Origin: a bacterium
Lineage (GTDB): Bacteria > Desulfobacterota > JAPLJL01
Direction: 5' to 3'
DNA length: 64,000 nucleotides
Assembly: GCA_028713675.1 (NCBI GenBank)
Contig: JAQTNV010000001.1
Span: 203,374 to 267,373, forward strand
The first letter of the stretch is position 1. Each line of letters opens with the position of its first letter. A program made the translations under genes and the position numbers. Of the stretch, positions 1 to 7,977 are shown piece after piece. A model generated the notes under the pieces. That model worked only from the letters and a program-made list of their open reading frames with translations. It was not told where the DNA came from and ran no database searches.

Positions 1-1080
1 GGGTCCGGTGATCAGGCGCCAATCCTCCTTGGCGGTGTTGAATTTCTTTTCATTTTCGTCCGTCCGGCCATCGATCAGGTAACCTTGCTGGTTGACCGAA
101 TCATAAAACTTCATTCCCTTGGCCGCGGGGGTAAGATCGGTGCTGAAAGAGAGAGTCATGTCGTGGATCAGGGCGCCCGGATCAAAGGGCACAGACACGA
201 TGGTGGTGGTCATCGTCAAAGTGTCGGCCATGATGGAATCGATGTAAAATTTCGGGCCCTTGATCCCCAGGGGGAAAATCGGATACATGGTGGAATGAGT
301 CAGGATCCGGACGGGTCCCGGCTGATAGGCGACCACCCCTCCGTTGACGATGCTCTCGTTGAAGGGAACCTTGATCAGACCGCCCAGGAAGCGGATGGAT
401 CCCCGGATTTTCTGCCGGTCGATGATATTGTCCGCGGTTCCCCCCGCCTCCGGCAGGATCTGCAGCTGGTTGATAAAAATGGTCGGGATCTTCTTTTTTC
501 CCGCCTGGTTCACCAGCGCGCGGTAAACGTACGTAGAAAATTTGAAAAAGAATCCTTCCTCTATTTCCCGCAAGTCGGAGATGGGCGGGAGATGAAAATC
601 GGGCGCTTCGGTTTTATATGAAACCGGATACACCCAGGATCGGTTCCCGGAAACCGGGTCCGCCAACTCAGCGGAAACCATCCGGTCCACGCCTTCGGGG
701 ATTTTCCCTGCCGGGGCCTTTTCCCCCGAATCCCGGGCCATGAACACCACCAGGTCCTGAGGATCAAGGAGGCCATTGCCGAGTTTGCCGTTGGCTTCCG
801 GACCGCGGGTCAGAATGAATTGTCCGGCAGGGGTGCGCTCATCCACCTGGAAAAGGACCGGTTTCCACTCCCCTCCCTGCCAGGAAAAAACCGACAGGCG
901 GCTGATCTTCTGGCCCAGCAGGGGGGTAAGCATCTCGCCGGGAACTTCGACCGGCTCGTAATAGCGTCCGCCCCACTTTTCCCTTTCGGCAGCTCCGGCG
1001 TAAGCGGGGCCTGACAATACCCAGGTGGAAATCGCCAGGAACAGGCTTGCCAGCCAGACATATTTCTTAGTTTTACTCAT
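1..1080 (-). CDS. Uncharacterised exported protein (5' part, runs off left edge)
   Basis: The ATG at 1080 opens a frame that stays open to base 1, giving 360 residues; the C-terminus lies outside the window. Residues 1-28 form a signal peptide (MSKTKK, a hydrophobic core, then an AYA cleavage site), so the product should be exported. No family is recognised. It is, however, clearly related to the protein at 36362-37696. Both share, in the same order, an LGQ..SRL..F motif, FQVD(E/K), GQ(F/Y)IL, (A)RD.GEK and a DP(V/I) segment leading into a strand of the YPVSY/YLLAF type. The middle of the protein is predicted to be mostly beta strand. The gene follows the fixX gene by 249 bp that contain hairpins and a dispersed repeat, so it is probably its own unit. 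Existence is well supported by the long open frame, the signal peptide and the paralogue; function is unknown. Confidence 0.85.
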   Translation of the reverse strand, partial: MSKTKKYVWLASLFLAISTWVLSGPAYAGAAEREKWGGRYYEPVEVPGEMLTPLLGQKISRLSVFSWQGGEWKPVLFQVDERTPAGQFILTRGPEANGKLGNGLLDPQDLVVFMARDSGEKAPAGKIPEGVDRMVSAELADPVSGNRSWVYPVSYKTEAPDFHLPPISDLREIEEGFFFKFSTYVYRALVNQAGKKKIPTIFINQLQILPEAGGTADNIIDRQKIRGSIRFLGGLIKVPFNESIVNGGVVAYQPGPVRILTHSTMYPIFPLGIKGPKFYIDSIMADTLTMTTTIVSVPFDPGALIHDMTLSFSTDLTPAAKGMKFYDSVNQQGYLIDGRTDENEKKFNTAKEDWRLITGP

Positions 1081-1106
1081 TTTTAAGAACATTCCGTTTT
1101 CCGGAG

Positions 1107-1163
1107 GGGCGGCATCCCGTGGCCGCCCGAATAAGGGAGCCCACTAGGGGCTCCCTACTTTTT
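1107..1163. repeat. Two adjacent hairpins between fixX and the exported protein gene
   Basis: Arms gggcggc/gccgccc (1107-1113 and 1122-1128) are followed by a 9-bp perfect stem agggagccc/gggctccct (1134-1142 and 1148-1156) and then TACTTTTT. On the plus strand the second hairpin looks like a terminator, but no plus-strand gene precedes it. It is more likely a member of the dispersed palindromic repeats of this genome. The rest of 1081-1329 holds a 42-bp repeat (1211-1252) also seen at 37728-37769. Confidence 0.55.
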
Positions 1164-1329
1164 GGGGATCTACTTCGCCCGATAAATCGGGCAACTACAA
1201 TCAACCCAGCCTTCCCTCGGCCAAAATGCCTCGGGAACTAATTGGAAAGGCTGCGGCTACCGGTTTTTTCTGGAGCGCTTTGCCCTATGCTCCCTGCCCT
1301 ATGCGCTTTAAACCTTGAACCTTACCTAT

Positions 1330-1608
1330 TTATCCTCTCTCGTATACCACCCCGTAGCCGGCGGGGGGAAAGGTAAACTCGATCGCGTCATAACTGCACA
1401 CGGTGAAGCAGGAAGCGCACTCCAGGCAGTATTTCTTATAATCCTTGTCCAGCGCGGCTTTCCCGTTGCGGATCTTCCAGAGGTTCATTCCGCAGATAAT
1501 CGCGCAGTTCTTGCAGCCCACACACTTCTCCCGGTCCACCGAGATGAAATCCACCGGGGATTCAATCACCTTGACCAGTTTCTTTTTGTCGATCGGTTTA
1601 TCCGCCAT
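1330..1608 (-). CDS. fixX: FixX-type 2[4Fe-4S] ferredoxin, partner of FixC-like dehydrogenase
   Basis: A 92-residue ferredoxin-like protein. It has two CxxCxxCxxxC motifs, CVGCKNCAIIC (about residues 29-39) and CLECASCFTVC (about 61-71), enough to bind two [4Fe-4S] clusters. FixX proteins sit next to FixC and pass electrons from FixC's FAD toward quinone, replacing the fused Fe-S domain of mitochondrial ETF:quinone oxidoreductase. The gene begins 2 bp after the fixC stop and is preceded by AGGAGG, so it is translationally coupled. It is the last gene of the operon that starts with the TetR gene at 10325. FixX assignment rests on motif pattern, size and position, and is confident at family level. 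Confidence 0.9.
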   Translation of the reverse strand: MADKPIDKKKLVKVIESPVDFISVDREKCVGCKNCAIICGMNLWKIRNGKAALDKDYKKYCLECASCFTVCSYDAIEFTFPPAGYGVVYERG

Positions 1609-1610
1609 GA

Positions 1611-3002
1611 TTAGTTACCTCCTGAATTCTGGTTCATCATACCCTGAAGCATGGGGGCCATCGTTTTCATCCCGTTGATGAAATTCGTCACTTTTCCCCG
1701 GGCGGCTTCCTCGGCAATGGGGAAATAATAGCGGGTCAGGAACGCGATCTGGGGCAGCATCTCGAGCAGGATCCCCGGCACCCGGAGCATCCCCTCCGCG
1801 TGGGGCTCGGCCATGGTCAGCATACCGTAGAACATGATATCGGCCAGGTTATCAAACATCTGGTAGAAGGTGTCCGAGGTCCACTGCTCGAAGAAATCCC
1901 GGAGGATGGGGCCGGAGGTGAAATCCACCCCCACCGGGGAAACCTTGAGTTCGTCCATGTACTGCTTCAGGAAACCCGCGGAAAAATCCTTTTCCTTGTG
2001 GGCCCGGACCGCCACCTGGGCGGCCAGGCGCGAGGAATACATGGCCTGCCAGACCCCTTCGGCCATGAAGGGCTCCGGAACCCCCGCCGCGTCGCCGGTC
2101 AGCATCAGGCCGTTGGCATAGATCCTCTCATTGAAGCTCTTCAGCCAGGGCAGGAAATGGAGCTGGAATTCCGCGGGCTTGGCGCGGGTGGCCCTGATCA
2201 ATTTCTGGATGAAGTCGAGCTGGGCATTCTCCAGCGCCGAGCGGGTGGAAAGGTTCTTACCCGCGTCGATCTCGCTCTGCAGGGTTTTCGCCGGGCGGGA
2301 GCCGATGTGGAAGCCGTCCCGGAAGGCGCAGACGTATCCGCCCCGGTCCGGGCCCATGAAGATATGAACGTTGGTGTCACCCAGGTATTCCTGGACCCTC
2401 TTCGGGTCCGCCTTGTAATCCAGGGTCGCGAGGACGGTGACCTGGTCCTTATCCCAGCGCTTCCGGAGCCCGGCCTTCCGGGCAATGAGGGAATGCGCAC
2501 CGTCCGCCGCGATCACGACCGGGGCCCGGTATTCCTGGCCCTTCCCGTCGACCACTCCGACGATATTCTCCCCGTCCCGGATCACGTCCGTCGCCAGGGT
2601 GGTGAGCTTGATCTCGGCCCCGGCCTTCTTGGCCAGCCTGGACATCCACTGGTCGAAATCCGGCCGGTACATCATCTGCACCATGTATTCGCTGGCCTGC
2701 GGGTAGCCGGCCCGCCGGGGCGGGGTAAAGCCCCAGATCATCCGGTCCTCGTTGGAGGGCTTGGGCTTGATGATGTGCATCGCCCCGAACTTGGTCGGCC
2801 AGAGCGAAGGCACATCCAGGTCCTTGATGTAGTCAAAATCGCGCGCGGCTTTGGGGGAAAGCCCGAAGCCGGAAGAATTTTTCTCGCCGCAGAAATGCCC
2901 GCGCTCCAGGACGACGGTCTTCAGGCCGGCATCCGAGGCTTCCTTGGCGGCGGCGCTTCCCCCCGGACCGCCACCCACAACGATCAGATCGTAACTCTTC
3001 AT
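1611..3002 (-). CDS. fixC: FixC-like FAD dehydrogenase (ETF:quinone oxidoreductase / geranylgeranyl reductase family)
   Basis: The 463-residue flavoprotein begins with a Rossmann FAD motif (VVGGGPGGSAAAKEA, residues 9-23) and an acidic residue that ends the second strand (VVLERG). A second FAD contact motif, GDAAG, lies near residue 310 (LMLTGDAAGVPEPFMAEG). This architecture is that of FixC/ETF-QO and geranylgeranyl reductase proteins. The adjacent fixX and the upstream etfB and etfA genes favour the ETF:quinone role: taking electrons from reduced ETF and delivering them with FixX to the membrane quinone pool. The ATG at 3002 has a GGAGGAG Shine-Dalgarno site. A 267-bp gap filled with 7-bp repeats separates it from the upstream FAD dehydrogenase gene, so it could have an extra promoter. 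The substrate route is inferred from context. Confidence 0.88.
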   Translation of the reverse strand: MKSYDLIVVGGGPGGSAAAKEASDAGLKTVVLERGHFCGEKNSSGFGLSPKAARDFDYIKDLDVPSLWPTKFGAMHIIKPKPSNEDRMIWGFTPPRRAGYPQASEYMVQMMYRPDFDQWMSRLAKKAGAEIKLTTLATDVIRDGENIVGVVDGKGQEYRAPVVIAADGAHSLIARKAGLRKRWDKDQVTVLATLDYKADPKRVQEYLGDTNVHIFMGPDRGGYVCAFRDGFHIGSRPAKTLQSEIDAGKNLSTRSALENAQLDFIQKLIRATRAKPAEFQLHFLPWLKSFNERIYANGLMLTGDAAGVPEPFMAEGVWQAMYSSRLAAQVAVRAHKEKDFSAGFLKQYMDELKVSPVGVDFTSGPILRDFFEQWTSDTFYQMFDNLADIMFYGMLTMAEPHAEGMLRVPGILLEMLPQIAFLTRYYFPIAEEAARGKVTNFINGMKTMAPMLQGMMNQNSGGN

Positions 3003-3269
3003 TTTTACTCCTCCTTCTCGCTTTTTAAGGTGTTGGGTGGTAGGTCATAGGTGATAGGTTCAAACCCAGTACCATCACCCTCCCCTTCATCCCCTCAAGG
3101 GAGGGGAAAACATTGTTGTTCCTTTCTTATCTTATTTCTTGACGCTTTGCCATATGTTTTTTTCTCCCTGCAACCCACCTCTCGATCTTCTGCAAACCCA
3201 ATAATTTCTTTTGCTCTAAGCTCTAACCTTACGCCTCTAGCCACCTAACCACCCAGCTACCTAACCAAC
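3003..3269. repeat. Heptad-phrase and palindromic repeats inside the ETF/Fix operon
   Basis: Just upstream of the fixC ribosome-binding site, 3029-3063 reads as successive 7-mers ggtgttg, ggtggta, ggtcata, ggtgata, ggttcaa. Farther on, 3075-3110 carries a short purine/pyrimidine repeat (caccctccccttc ... gggaggggaaa) that recurs around 33690-33750. No open frame with coding character is visible here. Confidence 0.7.
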
Positions 3270-4835
3270 TTATTTTTTTGGCTCGGTATACGCGGTCGGG
3301 TCACCGGTATTGTTCGGATCGAAAACCCTTTTGATTTCCTTCTGCCACTTGTCGTAATTGAAACAGGCCGGGCTGAAGAGCCCGTGCTTGCCCGTTCCCA
3401 CCTGGGAGAGCTGGAAGATGGGCGTGCCCAGGGATTTTTTCAGGCAGGCCTGGTTGGAATCCCCGATATAAGCCATCGCGCCTTCGGTGGATTTATCGTC
3501 ATGATTGTCATACATCAGGAGAACCTCGGTGTAAGCCATGTGGCCCTGGTCGAAAACCAGGGTGGCGGAATTGTCTCCGCCGTCCTCCATGAGCACGCCT
3601 TTCTTTATATAACTGTTCTTGAGTTCCGTGCCGGCCCTGACCTGATTTAAGGCCAGGTCGATCGTATCCATCGCCCCGAAGGAGGTGTTGAACCCCCCCG
3701 CGCTCCGGAAGCAGGAACGGGTCACCGCGTCGACCTTGATCACGGAGATGGCGGTCAGTCCCTGCATCTCCTCGGTCTCCGCCAGGGGAGAGGCCTCTCC
3801 CCCGGTCTCTTCCAGGATCTGGTCCAGAACCTTCTGCTGATAGGCGAATTCCCCTTCGGAATTGGCGAAGATAACGAACAGCAAAGCGTATTTCAGCATT
3901 TCCTGGGGCATCCCCGACTCCCAGAGCCTGACGAAATTCATTCCCCCCGCCATCTGCAGGCCGACAAAGGCCGGGCTGAGCCGGGTAATGAAATATCCCA
4001 CCTCGGATTCCCCCAGCTTATAGGCCGCTTCCCCCAGCTTCTCCAGGCTGGGGAAGTTGAAAAGCGAGGCCCGGAAATATTTAATCGGTTCCTTGAGCGT
4101 GTAGTTGGGCTGGGCGTTCTTCATCTCCAGCTCCGCCGGTCCGGGCCAATGGAAGAGCTTGACCGCGCACTTGGTGATCACCCCCAGCCCGCCCCAGGCG
4201 CCCTCCCAGCCGCGGAGGATGCCCCGGAGGCTCGGGCCCGGTCCGTCCCCACAGAACCAGCCGTCGCCGGAGCCGAGAGAACCCAGCTTCAGCACCTCCC
4301 CGGTCGGAAGCACCCACTCGACCCCCAGCAGGTTCCTTCCGGAGAAACCCATGGACAGCCCGTCCGGGCCGTACCCCACCACCGAGGTGGCGCTGGCCAG
4401 GACCGAGGTGTTGGAACCGGCCCCGATAATGTGACAGTTGAGGCCCTTCCGCAGGGCTTCCACCTGGAGCTGCATGCAGATCACGGACGGCTCCACCACC
4501 GCGAACATGTTTTTCTCGTCGATCTCCAGGATGCTGTTCATCCGGCGCAGGTCCAGAACGATCGCGCCCTTCACCCCGGGCAGGTTATGAATGCCCCAGC
4601 CGGTGCTCATCGCCTTGAAAACAATATGGTGCCGGTTGCAGATCTTGGCGATCGCCACCACTTCCTCCGTGCTCTTGGGCAGGAGCACGGCCTCCGGCAG
4701 GGTTTCGGCCCAGACCCCCTTGGTATTTCCGAAGGGCTGGTACATATAGGACCAGATCACCGCCGAGCTCCCGGAAATATTCTCCGGGCCCACCACCGCT
4801 TCCAATTGCTGATAAATATCTTTTGCCAGGGCCAT
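3270..4835 (-). CDS. FAD-binding (PCMH/GlcD-type) dehydrogenase, 521 aa
   Basis: A flavoprotein of the FAD_binding_4/PCMH superfamily (GlcD, D-lactate dehydrogenase, vanillyl-alcohol oxidase relatives). Visible features are the N-terminal FAD-binding fold (AVLLPKSTEEVVAI, then the glycine-rich MSTGWGIHNLPG loop near residue 77), a VVEPSV..MQLQ strand-helix, and a second FAD contact region SVVGYGPDGLSMGFSGRNLLG. The C-terminus ends with KRVFDPNNTGDP, a typical ending for this family. The ATG at 4835 is preferred over a GTG at 4847 because GGAGG sits 5 nt before it. The gene follows the CCG Fe-S protein gene, as GlcD and GlcF often pair. Substrate is unknown; a hydroxyacid or an aromatic alcohol are the family's usual choices. 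It is the second such enzyme in this operon (see 7978-9660). Confidence 0.88.
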   Translation of the reverse strand: MALAKDIYQQLEAVVGPENISGSSAVIWSYMYQPFGNTKGVWAETLPEAVLLPKSTEEVVAIAKICNRHHIVFKAMSTGWGIHNLPGVKGAIVLDLRRMNSILEIDEKNMFAVVEPSVICMQLQVEALRKGLNCHIIGAGSNTSVLASATSVVGYGPDGLSMGFSGRNLLGVEWVLPTGEVLKLGSLGSGDGWFCGDGPGPSLRGILRGWEGAWGGLGVITKCAVKLFHWPGPAELEMKNAQPNYTLKEPIKYFRASLFNFPSLEKLGEAAYKLGESEVGYFITRLSPAFVGLQMAGGMNFVRLWESGMPQEMLKYALLFVIFANSEGEFAYQQKVLDQILEETGGEASPLAETEEMQGLTAISVIKVDAVTRSCFRSAGGFNTSFGAMDTIDLALNQVRAGTELKNSYIKKGVLMEDGGDNSATLVFDQGHMAYTEVLLMYDNHDDKSTEGAMAYIGDSNQACLKKSLGTPIFQLSQVGTGKHGLFSPACFNYDKWQKEIKRVFDPNNTGDPTAYTEPKK

Positions 4836-4855
4836 TTTCGCCTCCACGCCGGTTG

Positions 4856-6142
4856 TTACCGGGCCTGTTTAACCAATTCCACGATATCCAGGACCTGCAT
4901 CTTCTTTCCCTGCGCGGCCGCCGCGTCTCTCAGGTTCCGCTCGCACCAGGAGCAGGCCGTCACGATGGCCTCCGCCCCGACCGACTGGGCCTCCGCGATC
5001 CTCTCCCCCGCGGTCCAGAGGGCGAAATCATCCATGGTGGTCTTCACCCCGCCGCCGGCCCCGCAGCACCAGGCGTATTCCCGGATCCTTTCCATTTCCA
5101 CGAAATTGATCCCGGGAACGGCCCGGATGACGTCCCGGGGCGGATCGTAAACCCCCTCCCAGCCGCGGTGGACCGTCTTCTCCGGTTCCCGGACAATCAG
5201 CTGTCCCAGGACCTTTTTCTCGGTCCCCTTCCAGGGCACGTACTCTTCGGACTTCCGGCCCAGGTTGCAGGGATCGTGATAGGTGACCCGGAGGGGAATT
5301 TTTTTCGAGAGCTGGAGCTTGCCCTCCCGGATCAGCTCGTCCAGGTACTGGCTGATATGCACAACCTCGAACTTCATTTTCTTTCCCAGCAGGGGGTAGA
5401 CCGCCTTCATGATCCCAAACCCGCAGGCGCAGGAGGTGACCACCTTCCGGGCGCCCAGGGCGTTCCAGTCGTCGATATTGCTCTCGGCGAATTTGATGAA
5501 TTCCCCCTGGAAGCCCAGCTGGAAGGCCATGCTCCCGCAGCAGGACTCCTGGGCTCCCCGGATCCCGACCTCCACCCCCGCCGAGCGGAGAAGGGTCACC
5601 GTCTCCCGGGCGACCTTCGAAAGCTCCGGGTCGAAGGAGTAAAGGCAGCCGGCGTGGTAAATCACCTCCGCCTGCCCTCCCTTGGAAAGGTCCTTCACGT
5701 CCAGGCCCTCGGCCCAGCGGCCGCGCTCGGACTTGGATTTCATCAGGGGATTGTCTTCCCGGCGCAGGCTTTCAATGATCGGGCCGTGTTCCTCCCGGAA
5801 ACAGCCGGCGCCCACCAGGCGGGCCCGGGTGGCGTAAATCGGCCAGAGCACCTCGAGCTCCGAATTGTACTTGCAGGAGGAGTCGCAGGCCCCGCAGGCG
5901 GTGCAGCGGTAAACGATATTGGAAAGCTCCTCGTCGGCCTCATCCAGCTTGCCTTCGGCCAGGGCCAGGCCCAGGGCCATTCTCCCCCCCCCGGAGTAGG
6001 CGTGGAAGTTGAAGCGGGAAATGGCGGGGCAATTCTGGGAAAACCTCCAGCTTTTCATCTGGGCCAGTGGCGGCCATTTGCAGATGGAGCAGCGGGCGCA
6101 CCTCTTCATATCATTTCGGTAATCGTTGAGATCAAGCAGCAT
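4856..6142 (-). CDS. CCG-domain Fe-S oxidoreductase (GlcF/HdrD-like)
   Basis: The 428-residue Fe-S protein has an N-terminal part with CARCSIC (about 14-20) and a ferredoxin motif CTACGACDSSC (about 89-99). It then has two CCG domains: SCCGSMAF with HAGC upstream, and HDPCNLGR with WCCGAGGG and ACSWCERN. This is the layout of GlcF, LldE/HdrB and HdrD proteins, which carry electrons from a flavoprotein dehydrogenase through [4Fe-4S] centres. The first cluster ligands are not a perfect CxxCxxCxxxC set, so the exact cluster number is uncertain. A strong AAAGGAGG precedes the ATG. It lies between etfA (12 bp away) and a GlcD-like gene (20 bp away to the chosen start). This suggests it links that dehydrogenase to ETF or to the FixCX pair. 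Confidence 0.88.
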   Translation of the reverse strand: MLLDLNDYRNDMKRCARCSICKWPPLAQMKSWRFSQNCPAISRFNFHAYSGGGRMALGLALAEGKLDEADEELSNIVYRCTACGACDSSCKYNSELEVLWPIYATRARLVGAGCFREEHGPIIESLRREDNPLMKSKSERGRWAEGLDVKDLSKGGQAEVIYHAGCLYSFDPELSKVARETVTLLRSAGVEVGIRGAQESCCGSMAFQLGFQGEFIKFAESNIDDWNALGARKVVTSCACGFGIMKAVYPLLGKKMKFEVVHISQYLDELIREGKLQLSKKIPLRVTYHDPCNLGRKSEEYVPWKGTEKKVLGQLIVREPEKTVHRGWEGVYDPPRDVIRAVPGINFVEMERIREYAWCCGAGGGVKTTMDDFALWTAGERIAEAQSVGAEAIVTACSWCERNLRDAAAAQGKKMQVLDIVELVKQAR

Positions 6143-6154
6143 GTTTTTCCTCCT

Positions 6155-7162
6155 TTAGTCTTTCGGTCCCTTGCGAACCTGTTTGAGCCGCTCAATTAAG
6201 GGGGGAAGGATCCGCCGGTAATCGCCGACCACCCCGTAATTCGCGAAGGAAAATATATTGGCTTCGGGATCCTTGTTGATGGCCACGATCATTTTCGAAT
6301 TCCCGCAGCCCGCCATGTGCTGGGACGACCCGGACAGCGCCACCGCGAGATAGAGGTTGGGGCTGACGATCTTCCCGGTCAACCCGATCTGGCGGGCGGA
6401 GGAGACCCAGCCTGAGTCGCAGGCCGGCCGGGTGGCGCCCACGGCCCCCCCCCAGAACTGCGCCAGCTCCTCGAGCAGCGCGTACGCTTCCGCCCCGCCC
6501 ATGCCCCGGCCCCCGCAAGCCACCACCCGGGCATTCTCCAGGGGCACGCCTTTCACCTCTTCCACCACCTTTTCGATAAATTTGGATTTTATTTTCGACT
6601 GGTCCAGCTCCGGGGTCACGGGCTTGATCTCTCCCGGGCGGGACGGGTCGGGTTCCCGGGACTTGAGGGCCCGGAACCTGACCGTAGCCATCTGCGGCCT
6701 GGTTTTACATACAAGGACCGCCAGGGCCCGGCCCCCGTAGACCGGGCGGGTCATGCGCAGGAGGCCGGAGTCCGGGTCAATCGCGAGGGCCACGCAATCC
6801 GGGGCCAGGGCGGTTTTCAGCCGGCAGGCCAGCCGGGGAGCGAGGTCCCGCCCCGTCGCGGTCTGGGCCAGGAGCAGGATTTCCGGCCCGACCTTCTTCA
6901 CGATTTTTTCCAGCACCTGGAGATAAACCTCGGGCTGATAGTTTTTCAAAAACGCGGCTTCAGCTTGGTAAACCTCGTCCGCGCCGTAAGCGATGGCCTC
7001 GGCGCCGGTTTTCCCCGCGCTTTCGGACAGAAGCACAATCCCCACCCTGGCCCCCAGACTGTCGGCCAGGTCCCGGCCTCCCCCGAGCAGTTCCCGGGTG
7101 CCGGGCGAGAGCTGATTTCCCGCCAGCTCTCCGATTGCCAAAACTTTTATTTTTTTTGCCAT
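6155..7162 (-). CDS. etfA: Electron transfer flavoprotein alpha subunit (EtfA/FixB)
   Basis: At 335 residues it has the normal length for ETF alpha. The C-terminal FAD domain is clear: GGRGMGG, ATRPACDSGW, RQIGLTGKIVSPNLYLA, SGSSQHMAGCGNSKMIVAINKD and ANYGVVGDY, matching the conserved ETF-alpha signature in order. The N-terminal alpha/beta domain is less conserved, as usual. EtfA with EtfB binds FAD (and AMP or a second FAD) and ferries electrons from dehydrogenases to FixC. The gene is 16 bp downstream of etfB. Canonical ISGAIQH is SGSSQH here, a modest change in the FAD-contacting loop. Whether this ETF bifurcates cannot be told from sequence by eye. Confidence 0.95.
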   Translation of the reverse strand: MAKKIKVLAIGELAGNQLSPGTRELLGGGRDLADSLGARVGIVLLSESAGKTGAEAIAYGADEVYQAEAAFLKNYQPEVYLQVLEKIVKKVGPEILLLAQTATGRDLAPRLACRLKTALAPDCVALAIDPDSGLLRMTRPVYGGRALAVLVCKTRPQMATVRFRALKSREPDPSRPGEIKPVTPELDQSKIKSKFIEKVVEEVKGVPLENARVVACGGRGMGGAEAYALLEELAQFWGGAVGATRPACDSGWVSSARQIGLTGKIVSPNLYLAVALSGSSQHMAGCGNSKMIVAINKDPEANIFSFANYGVVGDYRRILPPLIERLKQVRKGPKD

Positions 7163-7178
7163 GGTTAAAGTTGCCCGC

Positions 7179-7967
7179 CTACGCCGGGCATTTTTCGAGT
7201 AATTTGTCCGCTAGTTTCAGGGCCGCTTCCTCCGGGCTTTCCCCCCCGATGATCTCGCAAACCGTTTCCCGCTTCGGGAGGTAAAGATCGACCAGCTCGC
7301 AGCGGGCCGGCGCCGGGGAAGCAAGTTTCAGGTCCGCCGGTTTCCATTCCTGGATGGGCTTTTTCTTGGCCGCGAAAATCCCCGGCATGGTGATCTGGCG
7401 CAGTTCCCCCAGTTCGCTGTCCACGGTGACAACGCAGGGCCGCAGCGCTTCCACCACCTCGTAGCCGTCCGGGGCCACCCGCTCGACCCTGACCTTGTCC
7501 TTGACCACCTCGATCTTCCGGGCCAGGGTGACGCAGCCCAGGCCGAGCTCTTCGGCGAGGGCCGATCCCACCAGGCCCGCGTCCCAGTCCGCCGCCTGAC
7601 GCCCGGTCAGGATCAGGTCGAACTCGCCGATTTTCCTGATCGCCGCGGCCAGGACCCGCGCGCTGGCGAAATGGTCCAGGTCCTCCCACTCCGGGTCTTC
7701 AAGCAGGACCAGTTCGTCCGCGCCCGCGGAGAGGGGTTTTTTCACGACCGCCCGGGCCAGCTTGTCCCCCAGGCTGACCGCGATCACCTTCGCCCCCTGC
7801 CCGTCTTTCAGGCGCAGCGCGGCCTCCAGGGCGTTTTCGTCGAAGGGAGAAAGCACCGGGGGGGTGCCGGGGGGCGGAACCGCCCGTTTCCGGTTCGGGT
7901 CCAGATGAAACGAGCCCGAGGGCATCTCCGGGTCGAGGATCTGTTTCAGGCAGACGATGACCTGCAT
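7179..7967 (-). CDS. etfB: Electron transfer flavoprotein beta subunit (EtfB/FixA)
   Basis: A 262-residue protein with the ETF-beta pattern: it opens with VIVCLKQILDPE, has SPFDENALEAALRL, ITGRQ-type LTGRQAADWDAGLVG, and the recognition-loop region VDSELGELRQITMPGIFAAKKKPI. In typical ETF-beta the fourth segment reads DGDTAQVGP; here DWDAGLVGS keeps the spacing but alters the AMP/FAD-phosphate contact residues. The gene is 10 bp below the upstream FAD dehydrogenase and 16 bp above etfA, so the ETF pair is embedded between two dehydrogenase-type proteins. The role is to accept electrons from those dehydrogenases. The family call is secure; the electron donor is inferred. Confidence 0.93.
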   Translation of the reverse strand: MQVIVCLKQILDPEMPSGSFHLDPNRKRAVPPPGTPPVLSPFDENALEAALRLKDGQGAKVIAVSLGDKLARAVVKKPLSAGADELVLLEDPEWEDLDHFASARVLAAAIRKIGEFDLILTGRQAADWDAGLVGSALAEELGLGCVTLARKIEVVKDKVRVERVAPDGYEVVEALRPCVVTVDSELGELRQITMPGIFAAKKKPIQEWKPADLKLASPAPARCELVDLYLPKRETVCEIIGGESPEEAALKLADKLLEKCPA

Positions 7968-7977
7968 GCTTGGCCCC

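Noticed and set aside
1134-1163. Hairpin plus T tract as a terminator
   Set aside because: It points along the plus strand where no upstream gene exists; kept only as a repeat.
1800-3050. Long plus-strand frame (416 codons)
   Set aside because: It lies antisense to fixC; composition is His/Gly/Arg-rich as expected for a shadow of a GC-rich gene, and no motif is seen.
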